NCBI GenBank assembly: GCA_013115125.1
Contig: JABANN010000088.1
Span: 1-64,000, forward strand
DNA from: Perkinsus olseni
Taxonomy: Eukaryota > Perkinsozoa > Perkinsida
Direction of reading: 5' to 3'
DNA: 64,000 bases
The notes under the pieces were generated by a model. It ran no database searches and was not told the DNA's origin. It saw only the letters and a program-made list of their open reading frames with translations. Shown here in pieces: positions 21,197 through 32,253 of the stretch. The position numbers and the translations under genes are program-made. Each line of letters starts with the position of its first letter. Within the stretch, counting starts at the first letter, position 1.

Positions 21197-23527
21197 TAAA
21201 GGGGTGCCTCGCTGCTATGTATGCGCACTAGAAGGGGTCGTCGAATCCTACCTGGAGAGTCTTCACGATGATAAAGGTGAACTTGAACCCTACGCGAGGT
21301 GACTTGACTTATCCTAGCAGGCTCGCAAGAGTCCCCGTCCTCCTCCTCTTCGTCACCATTGGCTGCTCCTCGGTGTATTTCCAGAGCGAAGGCCAGCACC
21401 TCTTGCGACCGTTGTTGTGCGAGGAACACCCCAGAGTAAGCATTCCTCCTCAGTTGGTAATGCTTGAGGGAACAGCATAAAAATCGAAGCGTGTTGGTTC
21501 ATCATCGTCATCGTTGTAGTAGCCGAGTCCCGTCCCTCGAATGGACGGTTTCAGGTTGTTATGTTACCGCTTTGCGCGTGTTGGAGTAAAGTACTTCCCG
21601 CAAGGTCTGTCTTGTCATATCTGTGGTGATGCTGTTGAGTCTTATGAAGGAGAAGAAGAAGAAGGCGGAGGAGGAGGCGGAACTGTCTGTCTCAAGTGCT
21701 TCGAAGTGAGTACAGCTCATGGATGTGTCCGACTTGGGATTCGAACCTGCGACCTTTGCCTTCAACTTTCAGACAGCAGTATGTGATAAACCGGAGTGTC
21801 AGTCAAAGGCCGGGTATGTGCCGCAGTTGGTCATCGAGAAGCCTCTCGCCAAGCCCTTTCTCTGCCTCCACTGCCTCGAGCTTACCTTCACGTGCTGCTG
21901 CGACGAGGCTAAGGCGATTCAGAGGCGACTTATGTAGTAGCTTCGCTCCGCTCTCAAGTGTTGCAGGTTTTTATTTTTTCAGACTCGAACAGCCTTTGAA
22001 CCTCGATGCCCCTTTCTATTTTATGATGAACAGCCACGCCTTGACTCCGCAACCTATAGAGCACTTCTACGTCCATTCTCTGCAAGCGCCGAGGCCTCAA
22101 CTGGTGCATCGCCCCTCCCCTTGCTGTCCCTCCTAGTGGAAGTCTATACTCCCTTCAGGTAGCTCTGGGAAGGGATAGTGCAGGAGCCCCCCAGAGGGTC
22201 ATCACTGCCCTCAAGCTGCTGGATGTTGTTGCACATCGGAGTACCGTGAGACGGTGGACGGTGAAGGAGCATCAAACCCTCAGGTAGACTGCCTCCTAGT
22301 ACCCTTCCTCAATTAACTGCTCAGACGTGTTTTATCCAAACTGCAAGAGCCGGCCTACCGGCGAGAGAAGCTGAAGGTACTCAATCTTGAAGGCCTCTAT
22401 CACTGCGATGGTCTTGTCCCTCAGAGTGTGCCTGCTGATGTCTCCCGGACGAAATCGGAGGCTATATGGTTGCTCAAGGAAAGCGAGAAGTGGTGCCTCC
22501 CAGTACCGGCCTGGACAGCTCTGTGAGCTCCTGCTGCTCCCCTATTCACCTATTGACCGTCACAACTCTCTTCAGAATGTATTTGTACGAATGTTCGGTC
22601 CACGAGGAGTACTTGTTATCCCAAGCTGCTAGGAAGGTGCATACGAGAGTGTGCCGGATACTCCATAAGGGCTCTGTCGATAGATGGTCAGTCAATGAGC
22701 TGCTGGACAAGGTAGGGCCAGGGTGGTGGTGGTGTCGGCAGCCACAGGGCACCCTAGGACGGTTCGCAATGCGTCTAAGAGGTTACCAGTCTGGATGGTC
22801 CCAGCACGATACACAAGTGGTGACGAATAGGTGTCGATGTTTTTCTGAGTCTACTTGCTTTAACCGTAATAGCAATAGCTTTTAAGCGAGGCGCCCGCGT
22901 TCGAACCTCCCGTCATGCATTTCGCTCCCCTCAGATATGGCCTTCGATGGAAAAGAAGGTCTTCTTTCGCTCTAGTCAAACTCATAGGGTGAAGCGTAGC
23001 GGAGACGAGCACATATACAAGCACAGTGGGGCGATGCGCCGACAAATGGACGTAGGTCCTCGCGGGTCAGGCTTTGGTCGCCTCTGTCTTGCCCTATTGC
23101 CGCTGCCGTTGGGGCTCCTACACTCGGCTTATGTCTGTCGTCCATCCACTTGCATCTTCTCCCCTCAGCGATTCTGTCGGGGTCTTGTGAGGCGACTAGT
23201 CCGCAATGCTGCTTGGAACATACTCAGTTATCGTCGATGGCATTACATCCGGACGATAGCAGAAGAGGGTGAGGCTCCCGGGAGGGCCCGCGTTCAGTGG
23301 ATACAGGCTTCCTATCAGCTCGGGATGGACGAGGCGACAGAGTCTACCGGTGCACCATATGCGGCCCCTTCCCCGAGTACCCTTCACTGTCCGAGCTGGA
23401 AGCACACCTCTTCGACACCAATGCTGATGCAGCGCATAAGGAGCGATGGAAGCGATTCGAAAAGGAGATGATCACGGCCGGGAAGCCCCCAGACAGCAGT
23501 GCGTTGGTCGATTGGTGGCCTCCTTGA
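21197..23527 (+). CDS. multi-exon zinc-binding protein, unresolved family
   Basis: A chain of coding-like exons, probably one gene. Cys pairs recur: CYVCALEG near 21213, CHICGDAV then CLKCFE (21616-21708, ending at a GTGAGTAC donor), and CDKPEC with CLHCLE (about 21778-21940). Helical exons follow at about 21982-22158, 22159-22250, 22325-22522 (ending CT before GTGAGC) and about 22576-22710. The last exon, to TGA 23527, has a C2H2-like finger (YRCTICG, then LEAHLF and HKERW). Introns are of local GT-AG type. The alternation of CxxC pairs suggests several zinc ribbons and a nucleic-acid or ubiquitin-related role, but I cannot name the family, and the region may contain two genes. Confidence 0.45.
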
Positions 23528-24396
23528 GGAGCTCCGAGTGATCGATATCTCAGGTACTATCGCACAGTGGAACGCGAGGTTCAACCATGCACGGCCGGGA
23601 TGCAAGATTCCTGTCACTAGTAACTCTAGGCGCTATACATGGGCGGTAAGGCTGGGTGGTGATTTGGGAGAGGGGAGGTATCGTCCTTAGACCCCACCTT
23701 ACCAAGCCACCCTTCGCCCCGTCAGCGTATGGGACCCTCCTTGTGATACGGCCCCTCGGCGGGAAGGGGCGATTCAACGGACTGCCAAGGCCAACGAGAA
23801 TACGCCTTGGCTTGCCCTCGCCCCTTCTGTCACTCGGTGAGTCGAACTCATCGACTGCATCGTCGAACCATTGCTTAGTTTTTAGGGAGAAGGGTCGACA
23901 GGACGTCTGCAATGCCTGGGATTTACGAAAGGACCGCGAATCGGAGAATGAAACTTTCTTGGGGCCTTCTCGTTTTACCTCACAAGTGACGTCTTCCATA
24001 ACGTAAATGCATAACGAATGCAGCGACTTGTGTTCACTGGAGTGGGGGCTCGAACCAGCACCCGAACAGCCATCACGTGCTTAGAAGCTACGCGCCAAGT
24101 TCCCCTCAGTAGTCTTATGGTCTTCGAAGTGTACGGTACCGTAGTTTGCCGCGGTCTATCGGTACTCTTGGGACAGCCGTGGTCCTCCCGTCATACAATG
24201 TGCCTCGAACCTTATCGTTGCCTTGTGATGCGCTCATCAGCCGTTACAAATAGGAGAATCTTAGGAGTGATAGGATTCCTCATCAGCTCTCAGCCGATGC
24301 ACGGAACCCATCACTCGCTGGTTCTTTGACTATGCGCCGCTCCCTGAATGGTCGACATCCCATTTTTCCTGCAGTGTTTTGATAGCCGCCTGCAGG
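23528..24396. other. spacer of about 870 nt without clear gene
   Basis: Open stretches on both strands are present, but none has a recognisable domain, a consistent exon pattern or a signal peptide. The next gene starts at 24397. Confidence 0.4.
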
Positions 24397-25715
24397 ATGT
24401 ATGCACCTCCTGGCTTCGAGCCTGCCCCCCCTCTTCCCCGGCCCCTCGACCCAACCCCTCTACCAGCACGGCCCCTCGACCCAACCCCTCTACCAGCACG
24501 GCCCCTCGACCCGACCCCCTTACCAGCACGGCCGCTACGTAGGAGCTGTGACAGAGCATATGACGAGCATCGCGGTGAGGAGCTGTCGAGGGTATTGTCA
24601 TTCTCACTGCCACTGCCTCAGATCCAGTGGCCCGCCGGCCCTTGCCTGTCGCACCTTATAGTCGGTACGCACCTCCCACCGAGACTAGGAAGGGCATTCC
24701 GTCCTCAGTGGAGAGGCGCAGATCTCAACCAGTGTATCGCCCTTGCAGCCCCCCAAGGGCCCGATCTCGTACTGGCCCAACGGGGGCTCTCATACCTCCT
24801 ATCGGGTATCGTGGTGTGGGGGAATGGCACTGCGGTGTGTGCGATGTGACAGCCTGGGACGAGGGAGCGTTCGAGCAGCACACCAGTGCGTTGATGATGC
24901 TGCTGCTGCTGCTGCTGCTGCTGCTGGCCTTGCTTTCACCCGTGCTGCTCTTGTAAGGTGGCAAGAAACACAAGAATGCGATGTGGTATTATGAAGAGGG
25001 TGCTGTGGCGGACGCGAAGCTTCCAGACTGTATCAAAGTAAGATCGAGTGTAGTGTGGTCGATGATGCCGACTGTTTCTTTCTAGTTATTACAGGATGGC
25101 TGCTACTACTGTGAATTCTGCGAAGCCAAGATGACCAGCCTCGGGTCAGTGCAAATGCATTTATCAGGGAAGAACCATATCAAGGTGAGTCAGTTCTGCT
25201 GCTCTTCTCCCATCAGGCCCGGGTATGTTTCAGGCCGAGAAGTACCTGGCAACCAATGCCCAGGGTATGCTTGTGCATGATACAGATTTCAGAGAACATT
25301 ACGTTCGCCAGTTTTACAAGGATGGTACACCAGCTGAGTTTGGCATCGTCCCGCGAGGTACGTCGCATTGTGGTCTCACCGTATCTTTTAGTCGGCCCAC
25401 TCGACCACAGGCATTGCACCTTCCCACTGGGCGGAGGTACTCCATTGTCCACTATGCGACCAGAAACCAGCGACGTGGGGCAGCTGGTCATCTCATTGTA
25501 GCAGCAAGCGACACATGTCGCGAGTGGAGGAGTTGAGCAGCCAATACTACTGCTATTGGATAAGACTCAACTCGGGCGGGGTGAGATCCACTAGGGTTGC
25601 ATTCATTGCTCACTGGTCAAGTGATCAGGTGGAGTACTTCTTCGATTTGGTTACTGGGTTATGGCAAACTCAGAGGCCTCTAGAGATGGATGTCCCGAGG
25701 GCAGTAGCTAACTAA
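24397..25715 (+). CDS. protein with three U1-type C2H2 zinc fingers and a C-terminal WW domain
   Basis: Likely RNA-processing factor. Seven exons with all phases checked: 24397-24538, 24622-24885, 24958-25037, 25086-25184, 25234-25357, 25411-25580 and 25629-25715, giving 321 residues. The N-terminus has three decapeptide repeats (RPLDPTPLPA), then a basic Arg/Ser/Pro stretch. Finger 1 is WHCGVCDVTAW...HTSGKKH and is split by an intron. Finger 2 is YYCEFCEAKM...HLSGKNH. Finger 3 is LHCPLCDQKP...HCSSKRH. The last exons form a WW domain (YWIRLNSG joined to VEYFFDLVTGLWQTQRP). H-x-SGKxH endings mark U1-type (matrin-like) fingers that bind RNA or splicing proteins. U1-type finger plus WW recalls FBP21/WBP4, but that protein has one finger and two WWs. 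A nuclear, spliceosome-linked role is inferred. Confidence 0.8.
24440..24530 (+). repeat. 30-nt tandem repeat, three copies, coding
   Basis: Three adjacent 30-base units, the first two identical and the third with a few changes, encode a Pro-rich decapeptide three times in exon 1 of the zinc-finger/WW gene. The near identity suggests recent expansion. Confidence 0.9.
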
Positions 25716-26068
25716 GCACGTTTTTCTAACTTCTCTAAGTTGTTTGTTGTCTTCGAAGTCGAGTGAAGTTGACGCAAAAAAAGCAGCTAGATGAGTGGCT
25801 ATGCCGAACGCACCTCTCACTCGTGCATATCGTCTCGCCGAGAGGTGGATGCAGTCTATTCATCAGCTGCCGCTAGTAGCAACACACGTCGTTGCCCAGG
25901 TTGCGTATGGGTTGGATCTGAGTTTTCTCCCCGCCTTCCTTCAGTCTCACAGTGTTGGTGCTTCCGAGTTCTTCAGTATTTGAAACTCCCACTCCACCCG
26001 CGAACTGAAATGCATCGCTTTCGGCAGTGGAAACGTTGCAGTAAGTTGCTATTGACTGCGACTGTCGA

Positions 26069-28041
26069 TCAATCTTCATCTTCATCAATCCCCATTCCGG
26101 CGAGCTTCACAGCGCCCTCGTAAGTCTTGGCGCCTCCAATGAACCCACTAGCATGGACCTACCGGCTCAAGCATTCTATAGCGAGCGACGACGCCAACGA
26201 GAGCTTACAAAAATAAGTCCATCAATTCCAGCCAGTTTGGATAGGTCTTCGTCACGGACTCCTCGGAAGCGCGATGGCAGGGGTTTTCGAGAGAGGAAAT
26301 TATGCCCTTCAACCTGAGTCAACAGACACTTGGTTTGAACACAACGTTACGGCACGGCATCGAGAAGGCACACCAACATGACCGAGCACATATATTCCGT
26401 CAGCCCCCGCAGATCACGAACATTCAGCAGCACCCGATGACAACTTCCGTACATGGACGGCTGATGCGAAGCCTATGCACCGACCGGCCCTTCATCGTGT
26501 GAGCGTGGCGGTGTGTTGGTTATGAGATAGATGCTCACTGACCTATCTCAGTCACGAAAGCAGCGAAATGCCTAGAATCACGACGTCATTGGGGGAACTC
26601 CAGAATGACTTATACAGTAGCGCATAATCGTCGCTATCCCAGACAGCTTACACCAACCGCTTGCACTCGGTACCCTCCGGTGGCATCAGAATAAATAACA
26701 TACAAAATACCTGTCAAACGACACATCTCGAAGGAACGAAGGCAGGGGCATTTGTTGACATACTCGAACTGTCGGCTTTACGCTTAGTAGCGTCGCCATT
26801 CTTCGAAGCTTCGGTGGCCAACCCCTTCTCGCGCTCGATTTCGAAGATGTGCTCCGCGAAAGGGCACCCATGAGAGAGGTGAATTACTCGTCCTGAGGGA
26901 TGGACCTGACCAAAGGAATAGGAGACGGCACTGCTGGGCTGTGTCTACTTCGAATCTTTTCTCGATAGCTTCCTCCACGATATCCCTTGCCGGTATGAAG
27001 CTGAGCAGGATGGTATCCACTTGCGCCGACAACTCCTCCTCACATACCGCCATCGCTTGCCTACCCAAGACTCAGAAAATTCCCTTCAGAGATTTTGTAC
27101 GCGAGTTTACCTGAAACGCTCAACTTCCATTTCCGGGGTGACATCAGCTTCATTCCATCTCGGATTTCTGCGGCTCACACGAGAAGCCAGATCAGTGAAT
27201 ACGCGGTACCTGGCAGGTATCCTCTTGCAAAAGAAGGACACGCATCGGCATTCCTACCTCGCCGCTTCTTCTGCTATCGGAACGCCATTATCGATCGCGT
27301 CCACGGACTCTGAGGGGATGCACATCATCAGGCTTCGCTACTCATTTCCAGATCACATACCAATGAAGTCGTTGTAGAGCTTCTTGTAGAGTATGTCCAG
27401 CTTCCTGTCATCAGCAACATCATAGGCACTGCGAAGCATCTGACGACCAAAGTACCTAAAGAAACTCGTAGATAGCAACCAAGAGCGTCGCTGTCGATTA
27501 TTACTTGTATACTAAGCCGGCGCTGCTGAGTTTCGATACTCTGTTGTCGTCATCGAATCTCTCAGTAAAGGTCCGCTGATGATGATCGAATCGGCGCCGA
27601 GCTGGGTCTGGTGGGGAGAGCGTTGCTGATGCTCACAAAACGAGAGCCTCCTACCGAACTCAGCCCCAACGTCGATTACAATATCGGCTTTGCTAATGAC
27701 CTCTGGGTTCCGCGTCCTCACCAGATCTGACATAAGAGTGATTCGCCATCGGCGACTTGACTTCTCGGATCGAAGCGGCATAAGCATTCCCTCATCGAAA
27801 CAATTCGGACGCTAGCCGGCGGCTTCGCCTGATGTTCTCGAAAACCACGGTTAGAGCGAACACGCAAGCCACGCTTATTGGAACAAGCCATAAACCAATC
27901 GCGATCCCGAGTACTGTAGTTCTTGGGCCCTCCTAGAATCTTGTCGAGCATGACGGTACCGAGTACCTCATCGCAGTGGAACTTGCCACTATGGGTGGCG
28001 ATGGTAACAGGTCGTATAGACGGTAGTGTAGCGGATGCCAT
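26069..28041 (-). CDS. MYG1: MYG1 family 3'-5' RNA exonuclease (DHH-like metal hydrolase)
   Basis: Metal-dependent exonuclease that in animals and yeast trims RNAs in nucleus and mitochondria. Eleven exons on the complement, all phases checked: 27915-28041, 27655-27726, 27505-27607, 27361-27455, 27258-27309, 27111-27209, 26949-27060, 26764-26905, 26652-26710, 26209-26313 and 26069-26158, giving 351 residues as expected. Family signatures appear in order: THSGKFHCDEVLG, LVRTRNPE, ADIVIDVGAEFDP, FDHHQRTF, KLSSAGLVYKYFG, DAIDNGV, NPRWNE, SGRVIHLSHGCPF, GYRVQAVG, SRKPLP..FRGVRDEDL and VHASGFIGGAKT. Introns are 36-205 nt. ATG 28086 in the same frame is an alternative start and would add 15 residues. 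No residue expected for metal binding is missing. Confidence 0.95.
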
Positions 28042-29285
28042 TATGGGAGAAGAGAGTATCGACTGAGGCGGTGTACCATCCGTCAAATACGTCTGAGAGC
28101 CGTCGAGTTCAACTCGCGCACACAGCCTGCGTCACGCAGGCCCGCCCCTCCGAGAGCCGTTCACGACGTGACAGAGCCGGTTGCATATTAGGCAAGGCCA
28201 GAGGCCTCCAGCTCAACGACAACCTCGGCCCTGGATACTGCAGACTCCGTCGAATGCGCCTCTTAAAGTGAGCCTCCACTCTAAGCGGCGCATTCCGGCG
28301 GAGTCTGTGGAGAATGTGGCAGAACCCCTGAACAGCTTCAAGGTCTTCAGATTTCGCAACGGGTGATCGACCACGGATCCTCCGGTCTTCATCCTGCCGC
28401 GCCAGCCACCGGGTGCTGGAAAGTCGTGACACGTCGATGAGCGTGGATGATGTATACAGTTTCAGTGGTTCACTGCAAATTCCCTCCCCGAAAGCAAGGA
28501 TGATAGGCTTTGCTTGATAAATTTGATGAAAGTTGGCCCACATTTCAGCTTCCCATCGAACCCTCAGTTAATGAGGTAGCGGGTCTGGCCGGCCGACCAG
28601 CTCGGGTGATCTGCCTGCCTGAGGATAAGGCAGTCGTTGATTAGTCTTGGGACTCTAGGCTCAGTTATAGGAGTAAGAGAAGAGGCTGGTCCCACTGGAT
28701 ACTTGGCAGAGCCGAGTAGCCCGTAAAGTCGTTCCTTGAAGGATTGGAGATTCCATGGTACACAGGGTCTACGACGCGACCCGGCCTTCCAGCTCCTGCT
28801 AGCTACAGTCGCCGGTCATTGGTGATGATCAGTCGACTCCCCTCCCGGAATACTCCACCGGGAGAAATCAAGAGATCTTCAAGTTGTTAGTTACACCCTT
28901 TATGAGCATCATACTCTCTCCAGGGGGAAAGTAGACAGGCTACTAGGCTGTCTACTGTCCCCACAGGTCCCCAAAGCTGAGCCTTCCGAGGGGGTGCCAT
29001 GGACAGCGCCGGGACTCCCAACCCCCACGTAGTGCTCATTCGCCCGCAAGGTGCAGTCGTTGCTTGGCAATCACCGAATCGAGGGGCCTGATCCACGTCC
29101 AGGATGTAGCATCCTCACTCAAATCCGTTCCACGGCGGGAAGACGAGCATGCGTGCAAAATCTAAGCTAGCGGGACACGGCTCCCAGTCGCTACGGGGAT
29201 GCAGGGGATCGGAACCAGCAGACTTGAATCATCCGCTGAGCGACAATACCCACCTTATCAATTCAGTTAGTTAGCCGGCCTAGCC
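28042..29285. other. 1.2-kb spacer between divergent genes
   Basis: Upstream region shared by MYG1 (minus) and the first subtilisin gene (plus). A minus-strand open stretch at 28109-28543 (144 codons) has no recognised domain and may be chance or an untranslated leader. Near 29200-29262 the minus strand carries a GCTCAGCGG box and a GGTTCCGATCC box that recall tRNA A and B boxes, but stems do not form. Confidence 0.4.
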
Positions 29286-30710
29286 ATGGCCATGCGTTCG
29301 GCTTTCCTATTGACGATCTTCCTGTATGTTGTGGCTCTTGGTGAAGGTCTGTCCAACCGTACGCTGGTTATGATCTCTCATCGGGGTGTTCCACTCGACA
29401 TCCGTCAAGTACCTCTCATGGTGGCACAGGCCGCCGCTGCCTCTGGTGGAAGGGTGCGCTCCCTCACTCAAGAGGACCGTGACTGTGAACAATGCTTTGC
29501 ACAAGATGGGATGATCCATGACTTGACCGCGGTTGGGGTGCAAATTGTGGACTCTGAATGCTCGGCGAGTTACGGTCAAATAGTAAACTATCTTGAAAAG
29601 GCCAAAGATTTGACGGGCATCGCTTTTGTTTGCGAGCCCGACTTCAAGGTCTCCCGCAATCCGGTCCCCAGGCGAGTTCTGCCAAGCAAGGTCCTAGAAT
29701 TGAATTGTACAGGTGGCAATTCTGTGTTGGGTACCAACGACCCCAAGTCTTCCTGTCAGAGCAACCTCGAGGTTATCCGTATCGGTGCCGCCTGGGCAGT
29801 AGCTCGAGCAGCCAAGCAGAAGTTTAAGGACATCGTATTGGCCATCAGCGACACCGGGGTTGATATGACCCATCCGGATCTTGTCAACCAATTCTGGAAA
29901 GACCCAGCTGACGGCTCCATCGGGCACAACTTCATCACGAAGACTAGCGATGTGACTGACGACAATGGCCATGGTACTCACTGCGCCGGCAACGCGGCGG
30001 CCCAGACTAACAATACTCTTGGTATTGCTGGAGTGGCGAACGTCAACGGTCCAGCGCCCAATGTGAAGCTGATGATACTCAAGTTTCTGAATGCAGAAGG
30101 ATCCGGGTACTCCAGCGACGCATTGAGCGCTCTCAACTACGCGGTGGAACATGGAGCGGCGATATCCTCTCATTCTTACGGCGCATATTACGCGAGTCAG
30201 GTCTTCGAGGATGCGTTCAAGAACGCCGCCGCTGCCAACCATGTTGCGGTTGTTGCTGCTGGTAATGACGCGTCTACTTTGGACCAGGTACCCATGTATC
30301 CGTGCAGCTTTGCCGAGGACATCCCATCTATGCTCTGCGTTGCCGCCAGTACTTCGGCCACAAAAGATATCAAGCTGGCCTACTTCTCTAACGCTGGCAC
30401 CGTTACCAAGATTGCCGCTCCAGGTCTCGATATCAACTCGACATACCCTGGTGGATACGCTTCTTTGAGTGGCACATCGATGTCCACTCCTACAGTTGCT
30501 GGTGCTGCGGCCTTAGTGGCTACACTAGGTCCAAAAGGTCAGGAGATAACGGACGCTATTATCAAGTCTAAGACCGCTGGTATACCCAATGACTTCAACC
30601 TAGCTAATATCGGGGAATTGGACGCTCTGAACGCAGTCCACGTGGCCCTTGGACAACCTACTAGCCCGCCCAGGCCATCGAAGCATCCCGGAAGGGTCCG
30701 TGGCTTCTAG
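29286..30710 (+). CDS. subtilisin-like serine protease 1 (S8), no C-terminal anchor
   Basis: Secreted endopeptidase of family S8; 474 residues, single exon. A signal peptide (residues 1 to about 21, core FLLTIFLYVVALG) is followed by a propeptide of about 140 residues. The triad is intact: D189 in ISDTGVDMTHPD, H229 in NGHGTHCAG, oxyanion N327 in AAGND, and S398 in GTSMSTP. The chain ends with a Pro/Arg-rich segment (SPPRPSKHPGRVRGF) and stops where its closest relative at 40.9 kb continues into a hydrophobic tail, so this one is probably soluble. TPTVAG replaces the usual TPHVAG after the catalytic Ser. ATG 29286 is the first in frame; ATG 29292 is also possible. A 142-nt tract (29398-29539) is identical to the paralogue at 40.9 kb. 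Confidence 0.93.
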   Translation: MAMRSAFLLTIFLYVVALGEGLSNRTLVMISHRGVPLDIRQVPLMVAQAAAASGGRVRSLTQEDRDCEQCFAQDGMIHDLTAVGVQIVDSECSASYGQIVNYLEKAKDLTGIAFVCEPDFKVSRNPVPRRVLPSKVLELNCTGGNSVLGTNDPKSSCQSNLEVIRIGAAWAVARAAKQKFKDIVLAISDTGVDMTHPDLVNQFWKDPADGSIGHNFITKTSDVTDDNGHGTHCAGNAAAQTNNTLGIAGVANVNGPAPNVKLMILKFLNAEGSGYSSDALSALNYAVEHGAAISSHSYGAYYASQVFEDAFKNAAAANHVAVVAAGNDASTLDQVPMYPCSFAEDIPSMLCVAASTSATKDIKLAYFSNAGTVTKIAAPGLDINSTYPGGYASLSGTSMSTPTVAGAAALVATLGPKGQEITDAIIKSKTAGIPNDFNLANIGELDALNAVHVALGQPTSPPRPSKHPGRVRGF

Positions 30711-32253
30711 TATTCTTGAACTCTTATTATATTGGACCGACTCAGCGATGAACTCTTGACGGATTGGTCAGACACATTGATCGATGTCGCTCACATCATG
30801 TCGGTATTGAGTCCATTGTATTGAGCCTTGGACAGCCAAACAGCTGCCCAGGGTATATGATTAATCCGAGATCCCAATCTATTCCAAACTATTATACTCC
30901 TCCATTCAGGACGCATCTATTCCATAAGATGTGCTGTAAAAGCTGAAGCATGGCGTTCTTAGGAGGCCAGTTCTGAGTTCACTCTCATCGAATGAAGTAC
31001 ACCTTGCTATGAGTCCATTTAGCATAGTATTCAAAGCCTTCTACCGGGAGTAACGAGGCATTATCTCTACTTCCATGTCGCGTTCACATAAGTGATAGGG
31101 AGCTACGCGACAATCAACTGCCTGGGATCCAGAGGAAGGGAAGTTGAACCCCATTGCATGCACCGTATGCCCACGTGCTCGATCGGATACGCCTCGTGGA
31201 CAAAGGACCGACCGCTGATAGTCAGGGAGTCAATCTCCGAATAGATAACGGATGCTTTGGAAGTGAATGCGCATGTTGAAAAGTATGATGGGGTTCTGGA
31301 GAGTATCGCAGAAGAGGATTCTGATGAGGAAGCCACGCGAGCCATGAGAATTCAGTGGAACAGAGACAAATCCTCTGTTGTCAAGACAATGTTCAGGCGG
31401 CCTGAATCAGGCCTGCACAGGACCTCCTAAGCCTGAATCAGGCTTAAGAGGTTGCCCGTAAGCTCATTACACGGCGTAGAGTGCTGAGCATCCCTAATCG
31501 AGGTATCGTACGATGGTAGCAGTCAACACGCGAAAGCGGTACGTTAGTGTCGCGGCGTGACACGGCGTCCCGGCGAGGAAAGCCGGGCCAGCTGCGGCTA
31601 CCACCCGCAGCGCAAGCAGATTGTGTGAAAGTCTCACACAATCTCAGACGTGAGACGTCACCATGCGGCAGGCTTAACTAGGCGACGAAGGACTCTGCCC
31701 TCCGTTCATATCTCCAGGAGAGAACGCACTGGCGAGGTGACAGAACAGACAGTACACTTGCGAGGTGACACTTTCTCTCCTAACTTGACCGCGAGGCCAA
31801 CAGAAATCCCATGTGTACCGGAGGAAAAAGTGGTTCGTCTACCAGCGTGCGACACGCTAGAGTTTTAGTCAACCTACTCGAGCAGTGCTCGACTAGCTCA
31901 ACTGTGCAATATTCTGAAATCCATGCTAACCAACTTACACAAACCGCACTCGATACCCAAAGGTCTCGCAAGAATATATACAAGAAACCTACCTGACAAG
32001 AGGATGCCAGTGACAGCACTTGCGCTAAATCTCCTTGAACAACTTAGAACCCCGTCCCTCCACCTGCCGCTCGCTCAGGCCTCTGCTGTAAGCAATTCTG
32101 ACTCTTGGCGCGGCGTTACCAATGCAGATGGCATTCTGCGGGAAGAAAGAAGCCAATGCACCGCAGCTACCAAAGATGAAAATTGCCCAATAGACTGGCA
32201 ACACCAGACGGTTGAATGATTATCAGAAACAAGCAGTTTTCATGCCTCCCTTA
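30711..32253. other. 1.5-kb intergenic region
   Basis: No convincing gene is present. Short open frames on both strands lack domains. The region holds a pair of palindromes (31399-31446, listed separately). It ends at the stop codon of the minus-strand Mpv17-like gene. Confidence 0.5.
31399..31446. repeat. two adjacent palindromes sharing the core GCCTGAATCAGGC
   Basis: Positions 31399-31413 and 31428-31446 are both palindromes around CCTGAATCAGG, with different flanks (GG/CC in the first, TAAG/CTTA in the second), separated by 14 bases. They could form hairpins or bind a dimeric protein. No gene lies close enough to assign them as an operator. Confidence 0.8.

Noticed and set aside
21700-21780. 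GGGATTCGAACC box resembling a tRNA T-loop, near 21736
   Set aside because: The flanking bases do not form a 5-bp T-stem, and the box lies in an intron between two zinc-ribbon exons.
23550-24006. Long open frames on both strands as a candidate gene
   Set aside because: No domain, no consistent splice pattern and opposing frames equally open, so coding could not be supported.
24040-24100. GGCTCGAACCAGC box resembling a minus-strand tRNA T-arm
   Set aside because: Stem bases do not pair and no acceptor or anticodon arms were found.
29200-29262. tRNA-like A and B boxes on the minus strand, possibly a tRNA or tRNA-derived element
   Set aside because: The expected acceptor and T-stem pairs do not form; only loose box similarity remains.
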